From contig NC_134999.1 in assembly GCF_051020985.1 (NCBI RefSeq), forward strand, positions 11,222,001 through 11,286,000: 64,000 nucleotides of DNA. The letters are read 5' to 3'. Every line of letters starts with the position of its first letter. Within the stretch, counting starts at the first letter, position 1. The notes under the pieces are model-generated. The model ran no database searches and had not been told where the DNA came from. It worked only from the letters and a program-made list of their open reading frames with translations. Made by a program: the position numbers and the translations under genes. Shown here one piece after another: positions 10,991-24,295 of the stretch. This DNA is from Nomia melanderi (lineage: Eukaryota; Arthropoda; Insecta; Hymenoptera; Halictidae).

Positions 10991-13550
10991 CCCTCGTCAA
11001 GGTGCAGCCGTGATTCCCCCAATCTGAGTAATGGACATCGAAGCGACCGGATTAGAAATACGGTGGCTCGCTAATGGGAATTAAGTAATACCTTGCCCGG
11101 GTATAGCCACGTAAGCTCGCCGCGTGCAGCGTTGTACACGATAGGTTGCACAATGCCCGGTGATTCGAGCAGCCGGTCGTTGTTGCTCACCTCTGGTTAC
11201 TGTTTTCGCGTTACGCAAACCTTGGCGCGCGCGCGAGTTTAGTCTAGGTCCATTCTTATTCCCCATTCAAGTCGCGTCCAGGTCTCGACGCGTGCTCGCC
11301 GACCATTATCAGCCGGTTAAGTCTATCGAGGCCTAAAACTCGGACTCGCGTATCTGGTTACGATTCGTTCTGCCGATTATGAGTGCCATTGTACCGGAAT
11401 GAATGCGACGTACACATGTACGCTTGCGGATTGGTCGGTTTATTCGCGGGCTATTTGCTCCTTCATTGTGCCGTGAATCGCCGTGGCGACCTTTTCCAAC
11501 ATTTCCGGAAACCGTCTCGGAAGATACGGCTCGCAATATGTCAGCCCCGCTGAACAGAGCTAATAGGGACGGACGGTGAATGAAGTCGTTGATTGCGCGC
11601 CCGCCGCGCCAGCCCCCAGGCTCATTCTTTCCGTTTCCGTCTGAAACGAATCACGATGGGATCAGGTTTATGCGAACCTGCCGCGCCAATTAGAATCGCG
11701 CCGGGACTGGTCTAATGTTGACACGTCAGGCGCCTGGGTTGTAATATTCTTGCAGCTGCGGGAACTCTAGTAGCCTTTTATTTTCAGTTACTTTATATTT
11801 CTTCTGTTTCCTTTTTTTGTTTCACTTCTTGCGAAGAACGTTCTGGATGTTATACAAATATATACTTTCTTTCAAATGAAATAAAGATCTGTTAACTAAT
11901 TCGTTGTGTTTTGAATATGGATTGTGCTGCTATCATCACTATGATACTATCACAAAGGAACTCGAATTGTTGTTCAATTTTATTGAATTGAAACTCCTGT
12001 TACATAAATCTAACAACTTACAATACTGATTTCATAGTAATAGTAATATTTGAATACTCATACTGTGAAGTATTCAAACATTCTCAAATCGTCTAGAACA
12101 ATATATCATAGGTTACAACCGAAAAATATGAATACCATAACTGAGAACGCGAAGGGTTAACCCAGAACATCGAATATCCTATCCGTAAGGATTCTCGTGC
12201 GGGATGGAGCCTAGAATTGGACGCCCTCGGCGTAACAAACTTTTGCATAGCCGTCGGCGATCCGTGGCTCGTGAATCGCATGCAAAACAGCGGGTCCGAC
12301 ACTATCCTTTGACGCGCTCGTGGCCACGTTGCATAATTGAGAGAACGGGACACGTAAGAGTCGCTTTAACATTTGGCATAGTTATGGTATCGCTCTGTGT
12401 CTCGCTTCTCCTGCCATCGTTTTATTCAATAGACGAAAAGTGGGAGGAGATGCGTGTACGGTTAGATATTCGGGAGTTTCTGGAAGACCATTAATGGAAA
12501 CCGGTGGTCGGAGGATCCCTCGAAACCATATGGAATTTCCCATGCAGAAAATCGGATATTATACCGGGTTACGCGAGTGACCATTGTGCAGGCCGCACGG
12601 AAATACATTCACGTACTGCGCCGGCATCGCAGCTTTTCGCAAATGGGAAATGTTTTCGAGTTCCGGGGAAAATTTCTGAATTCGCGCGCGACACTGGACA
12701 ACCTAGCTTATTGGAGTGTTAGGTTAGAGACGTACTCTGCTTTCAATAGGGTTTGCTTCTTTTTTGTGGGTTAGTCATTTTGTTTCGATAATGGAAAATT
12801 ATTGGTTTTTCTTTTTAAGTGTATTTGAGGTTGGATATTGTACTATATGTCACTGTCAGTATTGTAGGAGTACAGTATTAATAAATTTAATATTATTATG
12901 TTATTAGTTAGAGTGGTTTTTGAATGTGGCTGAAAGTTACTATTTATATAATAATTATAAAAATGTGTTTACGCAGTGAGGTTGTAGGAGTTCTGTTTCT
13001 TTTTCCATTGAGAAGTTTTTAATGTGATCTTCATATATTATGCAAGTATACAGATGCTTGTGCCACCTTGCAGTGCAAAGGGTAAAGTGTACGTCAGCTG
13101 TGGCGTTTGCACAATAGTTCCTGTAATGGCGAGAGTTCGCAGGGAAAGTGCTCCTAATAGGTCGGTGCTCTCTGGGAAATAGTTTTGAATTTCCGCAAAA
13201 ACTTTGTAATGCATATACGATGAGAGCAATATCTGTAACATTCATAATGCATGTAATGCGTGGAAGGGCACTTTACATTCTTCGGTACACGAGTTTCTTT
13301 ACTTACTCCAAGAATGCTTTTTAGTGCTTGAATTAAACCTCGTGTAGTATTCAGGTATATTTTATTCAACGAAAAGCAATTACTGTTCTCTAAAAGTCGT
13401 ACTTTTTCAAATTTTAGAAGTAAACATCAAGAGAAAGTCGATAACCTGTGACAGTATACCTGTGACAGTATAATACAACTTAAAGCACAAAGAGCCCAGT
13501 AAAAAGAAAGAAATTGATGCAGAATGCAAATCATTGATACAACGGATCTA
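10991..13550. other. CpG-dense blocks at 10991-11760 and 12180-12730 with AT-rich spacers
   Basis: The first block has short minus-strand ORFs (61-67 codons). The second has overlapping plus and minus ORFs at 12093-12494, and one of them has a hydrophobic stretch (VALTFGIVMVSLCVSLLLP). The same bases are open on the other strand and no family was recognised, so I do not call a gene. A 14-base direct repeat (CCTGTGACAGTATA, twice) occupies about 13445-13472. Confidence 0.5.
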
Positions 13551-15778
13551 AACGATCATTGACAACAATATCCGCATCTTCTATTCTTTCCAACGTCTTC
13601 CCACGCCGTCAGAGGATACTTGTCAAGAGAACACTCTCGAAGATTGCATTCCCGCGACATTCAGCGCACGGAACTCAAAGATTTACAAACTTCCTCCGGC
13701 GAGGATGTAAAACCTGGACTTCTCCGCTGCAAACTTTAAACCCAACCACCACAGCGGCTAGATCCCCGAAAGTGGGATTGCTGGTCCCGACACATGATAT
13801 CCCCGGATCTACTTCATCAACCTCACTTTAGAACCTCTCCATCATAGCCGGGTTTAAGATCAGCCCACTTACGGTGTTCAAAAATTCTCCTTGGTCCTAG
13901 TCCCCGTCTAGCCAGACATCAATCAATCCTTGTAGCTATCGATAACGAGCTCAAAGCAGGCGACCATCCCCTGGACTCGTTCGAAAAAGGTCACGGTAGA
14001 AAAGAGCATAGACTATGAAAAACGGTCGATGAGCATCGAGCACAAACGCATCCCCTAGTCTGGCGAGCCTCGCGGCCGAAAAGGGCATAGGTTATCAGGC
14101 GTTCCGATCAAATTTCCGTCTTCCATAGGCTGCTTCCACAGGCTGGGTCCCACCCCTTCACCCGCGGTACCACTACTTATGGGGACAAGCTCTGCATTAC
14201 CTGCACTTTCGATTCCCCATGCACTCGGCTGCGGAGAAATGATTCGTTTAGGAGCTTTTACGTGGGGACCGACTCTACGCGACGCGACCCTCGCGTTTTA
14301 GGCGGTAGCTAACTGACCCGACGTCTTCGGGTCACCTGGAACGATAACTTCCAGGCCTTGGTTCGAGCAGCTTCCGGAACAATAACTACGCGGCCCTAAC
14401 TCAAATGTAACCAGACTTTAGGACGATAAGATGGGACGCTACTGCAGTTAGTTAGGTGATTAAGGGGTTGAAGTTGCAGCTTTGCTGGTTTGGTTGGGTC
14501 CCTTGGCTAGTTAATGTATCATTGCCTTATTATTAGCTATTAGTTTTATTATGTTGCTTTAGTGCTTGGTTTGATACGATGTAGTTGATGTTTATAGTGT
14601 TGAGCATTCTGTTATTGGTTGCCTGGAGAAATGTATTTCTCATTATTAATGTGTAGCATATAACCTCGCGTTGTATTCATGTAACTTGAAACATGTTGAT
14701 TAATCCTATACGAAAAGGCAAGTCAAGAATGTAGAATACAACTTTTTCACTCGAAACTCCTTTGCCGATAAAATCGAGTTTGAATAAGTCCGACAGCAGT
14801 GACCCAAATGCTCGACAAATTTTCAAACTAACTTTACCTGTCGGCGAATACTCAAATGAAAAAACTTTATCCCACATCATTAACTTATTCTTTCATATGG
14901 AATAACTTCCTGTCAACTCTGCCATCTGCGTTCTATCACCTCCGCCAAGTGCACGTGTGCTTCACAATTCTATCAGTCCTCACTTCAATATAGAATATCC
15001 GAAATACAAATGAAATACCAAGACCAAAGCGTTCGAGCGAGACCACTATACACTATCCGAGTCAAGGCTCTCACCCACTTAACAAGTTATCTACCAACAG
15101 GTATTAATCAATAACTTGAGAATTTCTTACTGAAACCTTCAATAGTAATGTCAATCAAATATCAACAATTCATCGAGCAACATTGAGAAGACACAAAACC
15201 TCTTAGAAATTTCTAAACAACTTGTTTTCATGATACTCAAACATGCCAATCGAAATTTCAACAAATGATACTCCTGTAACTTCCACGAGTTATTAAAAAT
15301 ATTTCAATTCGACATTATTAATGCAACATTATAAATCACTGAAAACCCTATCAATAGCTGTCCACTACATACAACGTTATCAGCACCACGCATGAATACA
15401 ACCAGATCAATGTCAAACGTTTACATCATTACACGCACGAGACACATGGGTATATAGATACACATACCCAAGATTGAACCGCATATAATAACATAAACAC
15501 GCTGACGTTGGTCCGATGCCATTCTCGCGCGATCCTGTTAAGTGGACGACGTCCTTTACGCTGGCCCCCGTCTCCAATAAGGAGTTAAAGCCCGAGTGGA
15601 TGATCAACTTGGCCAGGCTCCCACAGCGATAACAGGCGACGTCCTAAAGACGCGTGTCTACTTGGGTCCATTGGGTACGCCGATACAGTTGATCGGGTCC
15701 GTGTTCATCGGGATCGTTATTCCTTGGCCGGAAGCCACGGATAGGCGGCCCGCGCGCGCCCGTTTACCCTAAGCACGT
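13551..15778. other. Non-coding stretch with short local repeats
   Basis: 13551-14480 is GC-rich, with imperfect local duplications: GAAAAGAGCATAGACTAT against GAAAAGGGCATAGGTTAT near 14000 and 14080, and GGAACGATAACTTCC against GGAACAATAACTACG near 14340 and 14375. 14480-15480 is AT-rich and 15480-15778 is CpG-rich. No gene was recognised. Confidence 0.45.
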
Positions 15779-15794
15779 ACACGCACGTGCGTGT
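15779..15794. repeat. 16-bp perfect palindrome centred on an E-box
   Basis: ACACGCACGTGCGTGT equals its own reverse complement. Its centre is CACGTG (15784-15789), the canonical class B E-box bound by bHLH-ZIP and clock-type factors in animals. It lies in a CpG-dense block (15480-16140). Binding is an inference. Confidence 0.7.
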
Positions 15795-17898
15795 GTCATT
15801 CCAGCGTGACGCGTGAGATCCAATAACGCTCGACGAAACACTCGTCTATATGATAATGAAGCGGCGTCGCCGAAATTAATGCCGCTGTGTTACGAGGCCT
15901 CCCGTCGAATCGATCGAGACACATTCGACCGGGCGCCTCGCGCGCATACGATATGACTTCCGCGATCCGCCCGCGGTATCGAATGAAAATTCAAATCGGG
16001 AAACCTGCCGAGTGCCTCCCAGTTGGTTACATTGCCAACTATCGCGAGCTAATTGATCCCGGCGACAATTTTCCATATTGCGATTTCGGACCAGTCGTTG
16101 AATCTAGGTCACGTTCATCGATAGATCGGTCGTAGATCTGGCGAAGTATCGAGGCTCGTCGGAATTTTATCGGTGTACAAGGTTTTTCAATATTTTTCTC
16201 TTGATTTTTGGAGGTTTTCGCTGGTGGAAAGGGAAGCTCAAAGGAGCTTTGTCGAGGAATTATTTTAACGATCAGCGTTGGGGGCTTTCGGTATTGTTTT
16301 TTATTATTCCTACGCATTGAAATGTTAGAAAAACTTGGATCGGTTTTGTTAGCGCAAACAGTTCGGCGTATCGTGTTTGGATCAAAAATTCGCTAGGAAA
16401 TTGTTTTCCCGAAATGGAAGACCACACGCAGCAAAACACTGGACGAAAAAGTTCGGATCTTGGTTGAGGAAACAAAATATCCTCTAGGTATAGCAGTGGT
16501 CGATATTTGCTTGTTTTTATCAATGCGGAATGATTTGGCTCTAAAAACAGTCGCGGTGCTGTTGACCAGCATATTTTTTGCCTGTTCAAGAAAACATATT
16601 TTTGGAGACACGAGGAATCTGTTTCTTGTCGAATGAATAAAGATTTCTAATAAGATTCGAGAGGGACTCTATCCAATCCGTTGAACTTCCTACAGTTTGT
16701 CTGCAAGTTTCTATATAAGATGCTTTCAGGATCGATTATTTGTCAGCTCTAATAAGAAGTCAAATCTCTCCGAGATATCGCGGGCCAAGTTTTCAGTTTT
16801 CAATTAAATTAAATTGAAATTAAGGAAAACAGAGACTCGGCGTCTTAATAGGCATAGAAAGTTCTTAATTAAAGTAGAATGTCAGCGAGCCGGCATTTCC
16901 CCTTTGTTCTCCAGGAACAAATGAACCGTACACGACGCAGGACCCCTACCCCTCGCTCCTCGATACCTAGTTAAGGGTAAACTTCCTGGGTCCTGATTTA
17001 ATGCATCATGTTCGCCCTCGACTAGGAGCGCGCAGGGTCTCCTTCGTCCTTTCTCCCGAGGGTCATGTTCGAACCTGTTCATTTATATTCATAATGCCTG
17101 ATTTCAGTCGTTCTTAAATCAACGTTACTGTGTAATAAGGTGCCCGATATTTTTTTCTTCTTATTCTCCGCTTCGTGGGACTTGTTATTACGCAGCTCGT
17201 AACTCATATCTTTAGTAATAGCTGCCCGGGACTCGAAAACGCACAACATCCCTAGGTGTTTCGTGTTCTTTTCAGTGTCGCGTTTCTGTTGGAAACAGTA
17301 TCCTAGTGGGGACGTTGCATTTGCTGTGCGTAGAACGTTAACAATGTTATCTGTGGTAATCGATACTGCACTTAAATATTATTTTTAGTGAAATAATTAC
17401 CTTGGTGGTAAAACAAACAATTTTATGCATCCGTGTGCAAAATGCAAGTAACCCTGACACAGAGAACAAATGCTATACTGTATCTACCATTTAATAGCAT
17501 TCCCATTGTATCTTCAATTTCTCGACAAAAGAATAAAACTCTCGACCAAAGACTTCGCCAAAATTCGAATCTTCAAATCTGCGAAACAATGTACAAAAAT
17601 CAATTGTTACCAAAATCGGGGATATAATCATCTATGAATGCCAGCGTTCCACATTTCATATACAGGAAACACGAGCGATTAACGAGACAGCATCATTCAC
17701 GGAACACGTACACCCTTTCGAGGCACAACGGAATAGGGTTAGCGGTGGCAGTGAAAGAGTGAAAAAAGGAGGGGCGTCGATGTCGTTCTAAAAAACACTT
17801 GTCCGCCCTGTAACAGGTGCTGCTTGGCCTGAGCCGTTGGAGGACGACCCTCGGTGGTCTGGGTGTCTGACGACCCGTGAAAGTCGACCTTCTCGCTA
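15795..17898. other. Non-coding stretch
   Basis: CpG-rich to about 16140, then AT-rich to about 16880, mixed to 17100, AT-rich to 17690 and CpG-rich again. ORFs reach 105-121 codons on the minus strand (16272-16589 and 17693-18058) but have ORFs in other frames or opposite them, and no recognised domain. Confidence 0.45.
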
Positions 17899-17926
17899 AG
17901 AGAAAGAGAGAAAGAGAGAGAAAGAG
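17899..17926 (+). repeat. GA-rich microsatellite
   Basis: An imperfect (GA)n/(GAAA)n run. On the minus strand it reads as a CT tract and produces the LFLLSLSLSLF-like low-complexity stretch in the overlapping ORF. Tracts of this kind are also GAGA-factor binding sites in flies, but nothing here shows such use. Confidence 0.85.
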
Positions 17927-20900
17927 CAACCCTACCTTGTGGCCGCGTGTCTGATCGCCGGGGCGTGTCCTGTTCCTGCGGGAACGCCGCGTAGGTACCC
18001 TATGGAGCAGGATGCAACGACGAGACACGCATATCCCGCAATTATTCAATGAATACATGAATACGAATATTTAGCGGGCTGAACGGCCGACTGCGCCGGG
18101 CCCAGATGCATAATGCGCGCACCCCGCCACACTCTTAGCAACGGTGCAATCGAAGTAACTAGAGGTCAAATGATTTCATGGCTTGCTACGCTTCGATGCA
18201 TGTGTCCGTGTATGGGAGAATATCTGGGCGCGAGTGTGTTTCTGTGTGGACATGTTTGGACTCAAAGCCACAGCAGTGAATTATGGCCGCCAGTGAACTG
18301 ATCATTTGCATGTAAGACGACTCGATTCTCAACGGATAAGGAGCGCGACAATGCAGTTTGATTCCGGGGCAATGACTCGTGAACGAGCCGATCAGGGACT
18401 GCCGGGGAAAGTTTCTTAACGTGATTACCGGGCCAATTTTTTCTATCGGGAGCGATCGATTTTCAGTCCAGAGAGTTTGTCTTTTGTTCTTGCCGTTGGA
18501 TCTGGATTGGTTAAGCTTCTAATCTTTGATATACTTTTCAATATTTTAATTTATTTTTGGATAACTGGTTATAAATTATTCAACAATTACTACGAATTAC
18601 TGGAACCAAACCTATACGCGATGCTTAATGCACAGCCATCTACTATCTAATATTGAGCTATTCGAAATTACCAGAGGAGCTATATCACAATGATACCTGC
18701 AGACACCACATTCCAAGTTCATCAATCCTTTCTCCAAGACCTTCATCCGCAAACAAAAGCTTAGCTCAAGCCTATCCATGAATAAAAAGCCTCCCCCGGT
18801 AACCCGAGAAAATGGCGGCGCAGCCCGAAGAACAAGCTGTCACTCTAGATGGGGCGAGAGCTTTCACCGCGCGAAATCCGGCGCGGCGCATTTTAAGCAG
18901 CGTGTTCGATCTCTCTTGCTCGTTTCTCTCGCGGCGAAATCCACGATCGGAGGAGGGAGCCTGATCAAATTCTCCGACAAATGGGGCGTCCAGGATTGGC
19001 CGATTCGCCGGGACGAACGCGCCTCGGGCCCGATAACATCGAACGACGCTTAATATCGTTTCCGGGGCGAAAGACAAAAGCGGCACCTGACCCTTCTCAC
19101 GACGAGGAGCGCTACTCCTCGTCTCCTACGCTTCGAAGGACGATCGAAGGAGCATCCAGGGGAAGCTGGCACAGAGGGAGGAGCAAACTGGCGCGATCGG
19201 TCCTCCTAATTCAATCCCGTGGGATATCGGCAGCCCTCCGCGTAACCGGTACCCGGGCGTGAATCAGCACCGCCGTGAATTATCCAGCTCGTTTGTCGAG
19301 GAAACTGTAACCGAGGAAAAACATCCTCGGACGTGTTTCGTTGTCTGGTGACAGCCTCTTGCGTCCGTATTGGATAATAACGCTGACGAGATTCGCGGGG
19401 AAGGTTTGTTGGTTACTATTGCAATATAGGGATGAAGCTATTGTTATCGTATTATTATTATTGGGTGGAGTGGTATATTTGAATGGGAAAGGGTATATTG
19501 GTATTTAGGATGTTTGGTATAGTGGTTTGTGAGATATTCTGTTGAATGTTTTCTATCCCCAATTTTGAGGGTTGCTTTGTTTTGATAGGAATGATAGTTG
19601 ATGAAAAAAATATGTCTTAGACGTGTACCTTTAGTTAGTGATAATTAAATTAGAATCATTGGAATACCTGTTTGTAGCATAAGCTAAAACATAATCTACT
19701 CATAAACTTAGTTTTTAATAAGATTCAAATATATCAAGCATTAGACTTCTATTTAACATTTCCTCCCACAACTTACTCTGTAAAATGGAAAACTTCCAAA
19801 AATCAATAATCAAAACCAGAGTCCACTAAATTCCGCAGCAAGTGCACGAGTTACCCCCGTCGAAACCGAGTGGCTCATCTCCGGAGGGCAGCGGCGAGTA
19901 AACAAACAGGGCTTGCACAGCAGTGTCGAATCGAACAAAAGAGGAAAACGCGTGTGCCCGGGCGCACCCGTCGAATCTGCGGAGCGTAGAATTAGAAATT
20001 GGATCCGGTGCCGCGTATTCCCCCTTCCTCCATTAACCGCGTCGCCCCGGTTAATCCTCCGTAAGGGTGAAAGGGGCGCCCCCCGGTCACAGAGACGCGG
20101 CAAGTGGATCCCCTAACTCGCGGAACTCGCATAGTCATGGAGCCGAAGGGGCACAGGGCGTCGAGGTGGCGGAAAATAGTTACAAAACAGACGGTAGCTG
20201 GGGGGAAAAAGGCTTCTAGGGGGCCCGTCAGTGTGAAAATATTCTTATGGGGGCGAGCAATGTCTCGCCGGGATCGCACGGGGAGCCTCGAAAAAGATTA
20301 AGTATCCCTCCGTTGCCGCACGTGGACCGTTTTCTCGTTAGATGCGTCACGCTACGTCCTTGTCCGAGTATTAATGTATGGATATAGGTGCGTGCGGCCG
20401 GATAATATATCGGACAAAGGGTCTCGTTAGCGACGGGGGTGGGGATTTATGTGTCTTCCGCGGGAACGGGCGGCTAGGTGTCTTTGTTGCCGGATTTAAT
20501 TGCCCCCGGGCCCGTGCAAGGTGTTGCTGAGAACTGTCGCCTCCCGTATGGACGTGTTTATGGGTTCTATGATTTATTAGAAAGCTGCAGGTTTAATATT
20601 CTTCGGTTTGGGAAAGTAGGGCTGCGGTTTTCGGGGAGGATCGTTGGCTGGATAGAGTTCGTTAATTGTGTGTTATGGAATAAGCGCCTACTGCGTATTA
20701 GTGGAAATTTTGAATTATTCCTCTGTAATTCGCTGCATTGCAATATGGATTTGAAAAAACTAAAATTTTAATGTTACGATGTAATGTTACGTAATTTTTA
20801 TATCAGAATTTCTCGATACATCTACTATTTATATATCTTAAAATAACTGTATGAAACACCAACAGTCGGTACACAATATTAATATAACAATTATAAAAGT

Positions 20901-22110
20901 AAAAAATATTCCTGTTTCTCATAATCCCTATTTCCAACCCCTTCACCAATTCCCAACTTATATCCAGAAACCAATCGACCATAAAATCTCACGAAAACAA
21001 ACGCAGTGCAACTAGCAGTGAATAATGCTTACAAAATTCATATTTATCGCCGCTTTCCCCCGGCCGAGCTAGCCAATTGGCGCGGTTAATCTCGATCTCC
21101 GCGGTGAGACATCGAAACGGCGCATCTGTTGTTCATCCGCCGGGAACTTTAAATCCCGCGTATTATTAGAACTCTAATTTCGTTTCGCGGTCCAGCGAGC
21201 ATTCGACTGTGAGGGTAATCACGAAATGACTAGTGGCGCGAAGATACTGCGTTCTCAGCCAACGAGCCCGGTCTACGGGGTGGGAGTTGAACGAGGTCGG
21301 GGTTGCGCGGGGCGGCTTTAATGTTTTTAATCTAATTCCCCGCGTGCTAGTCCGGCACGGAACTCCTCCCCGGGGATCAAGGTCCGTCTCGCCGGGGGAA
21401 TTTTGCATTGTGCACCCATCGGGGGTGCAAGTCTCCCTTCCGAGGAATGCCCGGTCCGGGTCCGCTGTCGGCGATCGATCCTCTCCTCTCCAATTTCATT
21501 TCTCCAAGTCTGAATTACGAATATTCCTTTTTTCATTCTGCCCCCACCCGTCGCGAGCCATATTCGTCTCGTACCTCTTCTACATGGGGCTGTCTTTTTC
21601 TCTTTTTCCCGTGCGCCTCTACTCCCCGCCATACTCCTAGCCCCTGGCTATTCGATTACAGAAGTGATAGCGGCGGTTTATCGTCGACGGCCTTTGTGAA
21701 GTTCGGTACTAATGAAATAGCGTCTTTATGGATTTTGGAACGTGTGTGGCTGTTCCGCGAAATTGGGACCATTATTCGGAATATTCTTTTTTATTGGACT
21801 CGTTGTAACTGTGGCTAAAAGGAATTCGGGTATTGTAAAAAGGGTGCGTCGGGAGAGGTTCTTTGATCGTTAAATGGGTACGCGGTTTCCATAGAAGTAA
21901 TGGAATGTTAAAAAATGATCGATTACACGTGGCGGTAGGGAACAAAAAAATAATTGGAGAAACACTATCTGTTTTTAAGTTTCCTTTATATTTAATAAGA
22001 GGATCACTATTACAGATCAAAAAATCTCAAGCTATGACTTTCCAACTTTCAACTTGAACCTTCATTTCATTCTTCACATTTTCAAACAAAAATAAAGCAG
22101 ATGGTAACAG
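17927..22110. other. Long non-coding stretch rich in CpG blocks
   Basis: CpG-dense at about 17930-18480, 18770-19400, 19820-20560 and 21040-21680, with AT-rich spacers between. Overlapping ORFs occur on both strands in each block, for example 18778-19053 against 18772-19086, and 21233-21640 against 21327-21632 and 21408-21818. They are arginine-, proline- and serine-rich, as expected of GC-rich shadow frames. A 10-base word (TAATGTTACG) repeats at about 20769-20793. No gene was recognised. Confidence 0.5.
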
Positions 22111-22259
22111 AATGGCGATGTATTCGAAGGTGAATCGTATGGGCTCGACGCGTGAAAGTATCCTGTACGCAGGAACTATAGTTGTAGCGGCCGGTTACCT
22201 GTTCGTGGAACGAGGTGACGCGCCATCTTGTTCCATCGCGCTTCACAAGGTGCCATTAA

Positions 22260-22377
22260 CCCAGCACGCACCGCGGTGGCACGTGCTGTTTTACGACGGC
22301 CGGCGTAACGAGCGCGACCATTCGACTATCGAAAACGCGAAATTGCTTGGCCGTCGTAAATCACGGGCCACCCTGGG
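22260..22377 (+). ncRNA. Candidate structured hairpin (unknown RNA or DNA element)
   Basis: A long imperfect inverted repeat. The 5' arm at 22275-22301 and the 3' arm at 22349-22372 pair as GGTGGC/GCCACC, one mismatch, CGTG/CACG, a 4-by-1 internal loop, then a perfect 12-bp stem TTTACGACGGCC/GGCCGTCGTAAA. The terminal loop is 47 bases. Outside this, CCCAG (22260-22264) can pair with CTGGG (22373-22377) across a 10-base bulge. The stem is shorter and the loop larger than in a typical insect pre-miRNA, and I recognise no known miRNA seed. It may be a structured RNA, a decayed inverted-repeat element or a regulatory DNA palindrome. Transcription is not shown by the sequence. Confidence 0.35.
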
Positions 22378-22455
22378 CGAAGCTAGTGCGCGACCGGCCT
22401 AATCAGTTTAAGTGATTTCGAAAGGCGTTGGCAACGGTCGCGCCACCTCTGGCGA

Positions 22456-22469
22456 CGATCGCGCGATCG
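22456..22469. repeat. 14-bp perfect CpG palindrome
   Basis: CGATCGCGCGATCG is its own reverse complement. It lies 79 bases after the 22.3-kb hairpin and 18 bases before a second palindrome. Confidence 0.75.
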
Positions 22470-22487
22470 CCGCGGTGGTCCAGCGTA

Positions 22488-22508
22488 CCGCGTGGGCGGC
22501 CCACGCGG
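22488..22508. repeat. 21-bp palindrome (10-bp arms, 1-base centre)
   Basis: CCGCGTGGGC (22488-22497) and GCCCACGCGG (22499-22508) are exact reverse complements around a single G. With no room for a loop it is more likely a protein-binding palindrome or a chance CpG-rich structure than an RNA hairpin. Confidence 0.75.
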
Positions 22509-24295
22509 GCACCGAGTTACGCGGCCATGGTTTTCGTTGCTCTTTCCCGAGGGATGTCGGCTTCGTTACCTGTCCCCATTCTCGATCGGTGTTCCACTGT
22601 TGTTGGAACGTTTTTTTTTATTTACGTTCTATATACTGTAAATAGTAGGTGACCGATCGATTGAATTCGCTTCATCTAGCGAGTTGTTCGTAGAATGATC
22701 ACACATGAATTCGCTTTTAGGACAGGTATGATGGAAAATATGACATCCTCGTTCTTTAAAATTTATTCGTTACTTACTGAGTCATATAATTTTAATACTT
22801 ATGCTTTAAACATTGTATTCACCCACAAGGCAACGCTTCATATACAACCTTGACCCATTCCAATCGTATTTTTCGATTTTCACTTTTATTCAATTATTTC
22901 TCTATTCGGTCATTACAAGACAATCACATTTCTAATTCTAATTACTGATTAAACATTACCCTACAGGGCAATGCTTCCACAAAATCCCAGGCATGTTCAC
23001 TTACAATTTCACTCACGCGTACACATCAATACAGGCATACCCACATTGTCTATTCTCTTTCCTTCCTCCTTTTTCATTTTCGCGCTCAGTATCTATCGGC
23101 GACTTGATCTAGCGACTGCGTCTGGCGACATATTGATTGGAACGTATCGCGGTCCATTGTGATCCGTCTTTCATTGTTCCAAGGCTCTTTTTCTATTCCC
23201 GCTTGGCGTCCGTTCGGCTCGCTGATTTTTTCAGACACTGGACTTTATCTTTGTTTGCTTTCAGCGTCGCCATTGATTAATGTGTAGTCTTGTTTCTTTG
23301 TCTTCGCTTCTGACAGTAATTTTCTATTGATGCCCTTGTCTAGTAAATTCGATTCTATTGTTTGCCGAGTATTCGAATTGGATTATCGGCGCCGGTGATT
23401 GAAATTTGATGTTCACGTTTTAGAAAGTCGATCTGCAAAGTCATTCGCTTGCTTTCTTCGTCTTCGCTCTGGCAATCTGGTATTGATTGATTTCCGTTCG
23501 GAACGCTGGATTACCTCGGTTAGCAGTTGATGGAATCAGCAACGGTAGTTTAAACAATCAATTATGCAACGGGCCAGACAGCTGTGCGTATTGAGTTATT
23601 GCTAATGAGCGGCGTGATGCGATTAATCCTGCCGCTCGAAGTGCAAGGATCGCATGCGTCGCTCGAAAGGAGATCATTGATCAATCCCCTAGCTATTAAA
23701 ACATTCTATTCTCATTTCAAGAAAATTCCCATGAAAAAGAAAATAATTATACAAATTGTTATATTAAACTAAATTCCTTCGAAAGAATGAAACTTTATAA
23801 AAAGACGAGAAAAAATGAAGAAACATAACCGGCAACGCTTCCGTCATCTTTAAACATACAATTGTTTTCCTCCATCTTTTTTTTCATTCCAGAATAATGT
23901 TTCTCTTGGCTGCCGCGGTGAAAAAAACGAGAGCTTCATTTCGCCTTAATTACAAGTAAAACGAAACGACTCCACGGCGTGTCGTCCAACATACGGCGGA
24001 ATAAAACAAACAATCCGTTTCCGGATCTTCTATTTTTTTTTTGTTGTTCTCTCATCTTCGTTTCTTTTTTAGAACCGGAGCATTACTCTTCCCGAGGTAT
24101 CCAATTAGCCCAAAGAACTTGAACCTGCGGCGCAGGCACGCGTTAACCTCCTTCCGGTCTAAACTTGAATCTAGCTGTAGAATTAAACGTGCTCTGCATA
24201 AAATAATATAGAACTAATTGGGCCGGTGGAACGCTGGATTTCCACGGTTTACCGCATCCGAATTATTAAGCCGGCGAACGACCTAACTTACTTAT
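22509..24295. other. Non-coding spacer
   Basis: Mostly AT-rich after 22620, with mixed composition at 23050-23700 and 23920-24295. ORFs are at most 63 codons. No repeat or gene was seen. Confidence 0.5.

Noticed and set aside
12204..12494. ORF with a hydrophobic, membrane-like stretch
   Set aside because: It is a single short hydrophobic run, and the same region is open on the other strand. There is no further support.
22112..22402. 96-codon ORF beginning with ATG
   Set aside because: It contains the long inverted repeat at 22275-22372, whose pairing explains the sequence better than coding. No family was recognised.
23205..23230. Partial similarity to miR-375 (CGTTCGGCTCGC)
   Set aside because: Only 12 bases match, the 3' end differs, and no hairpin partner was seen nearby.
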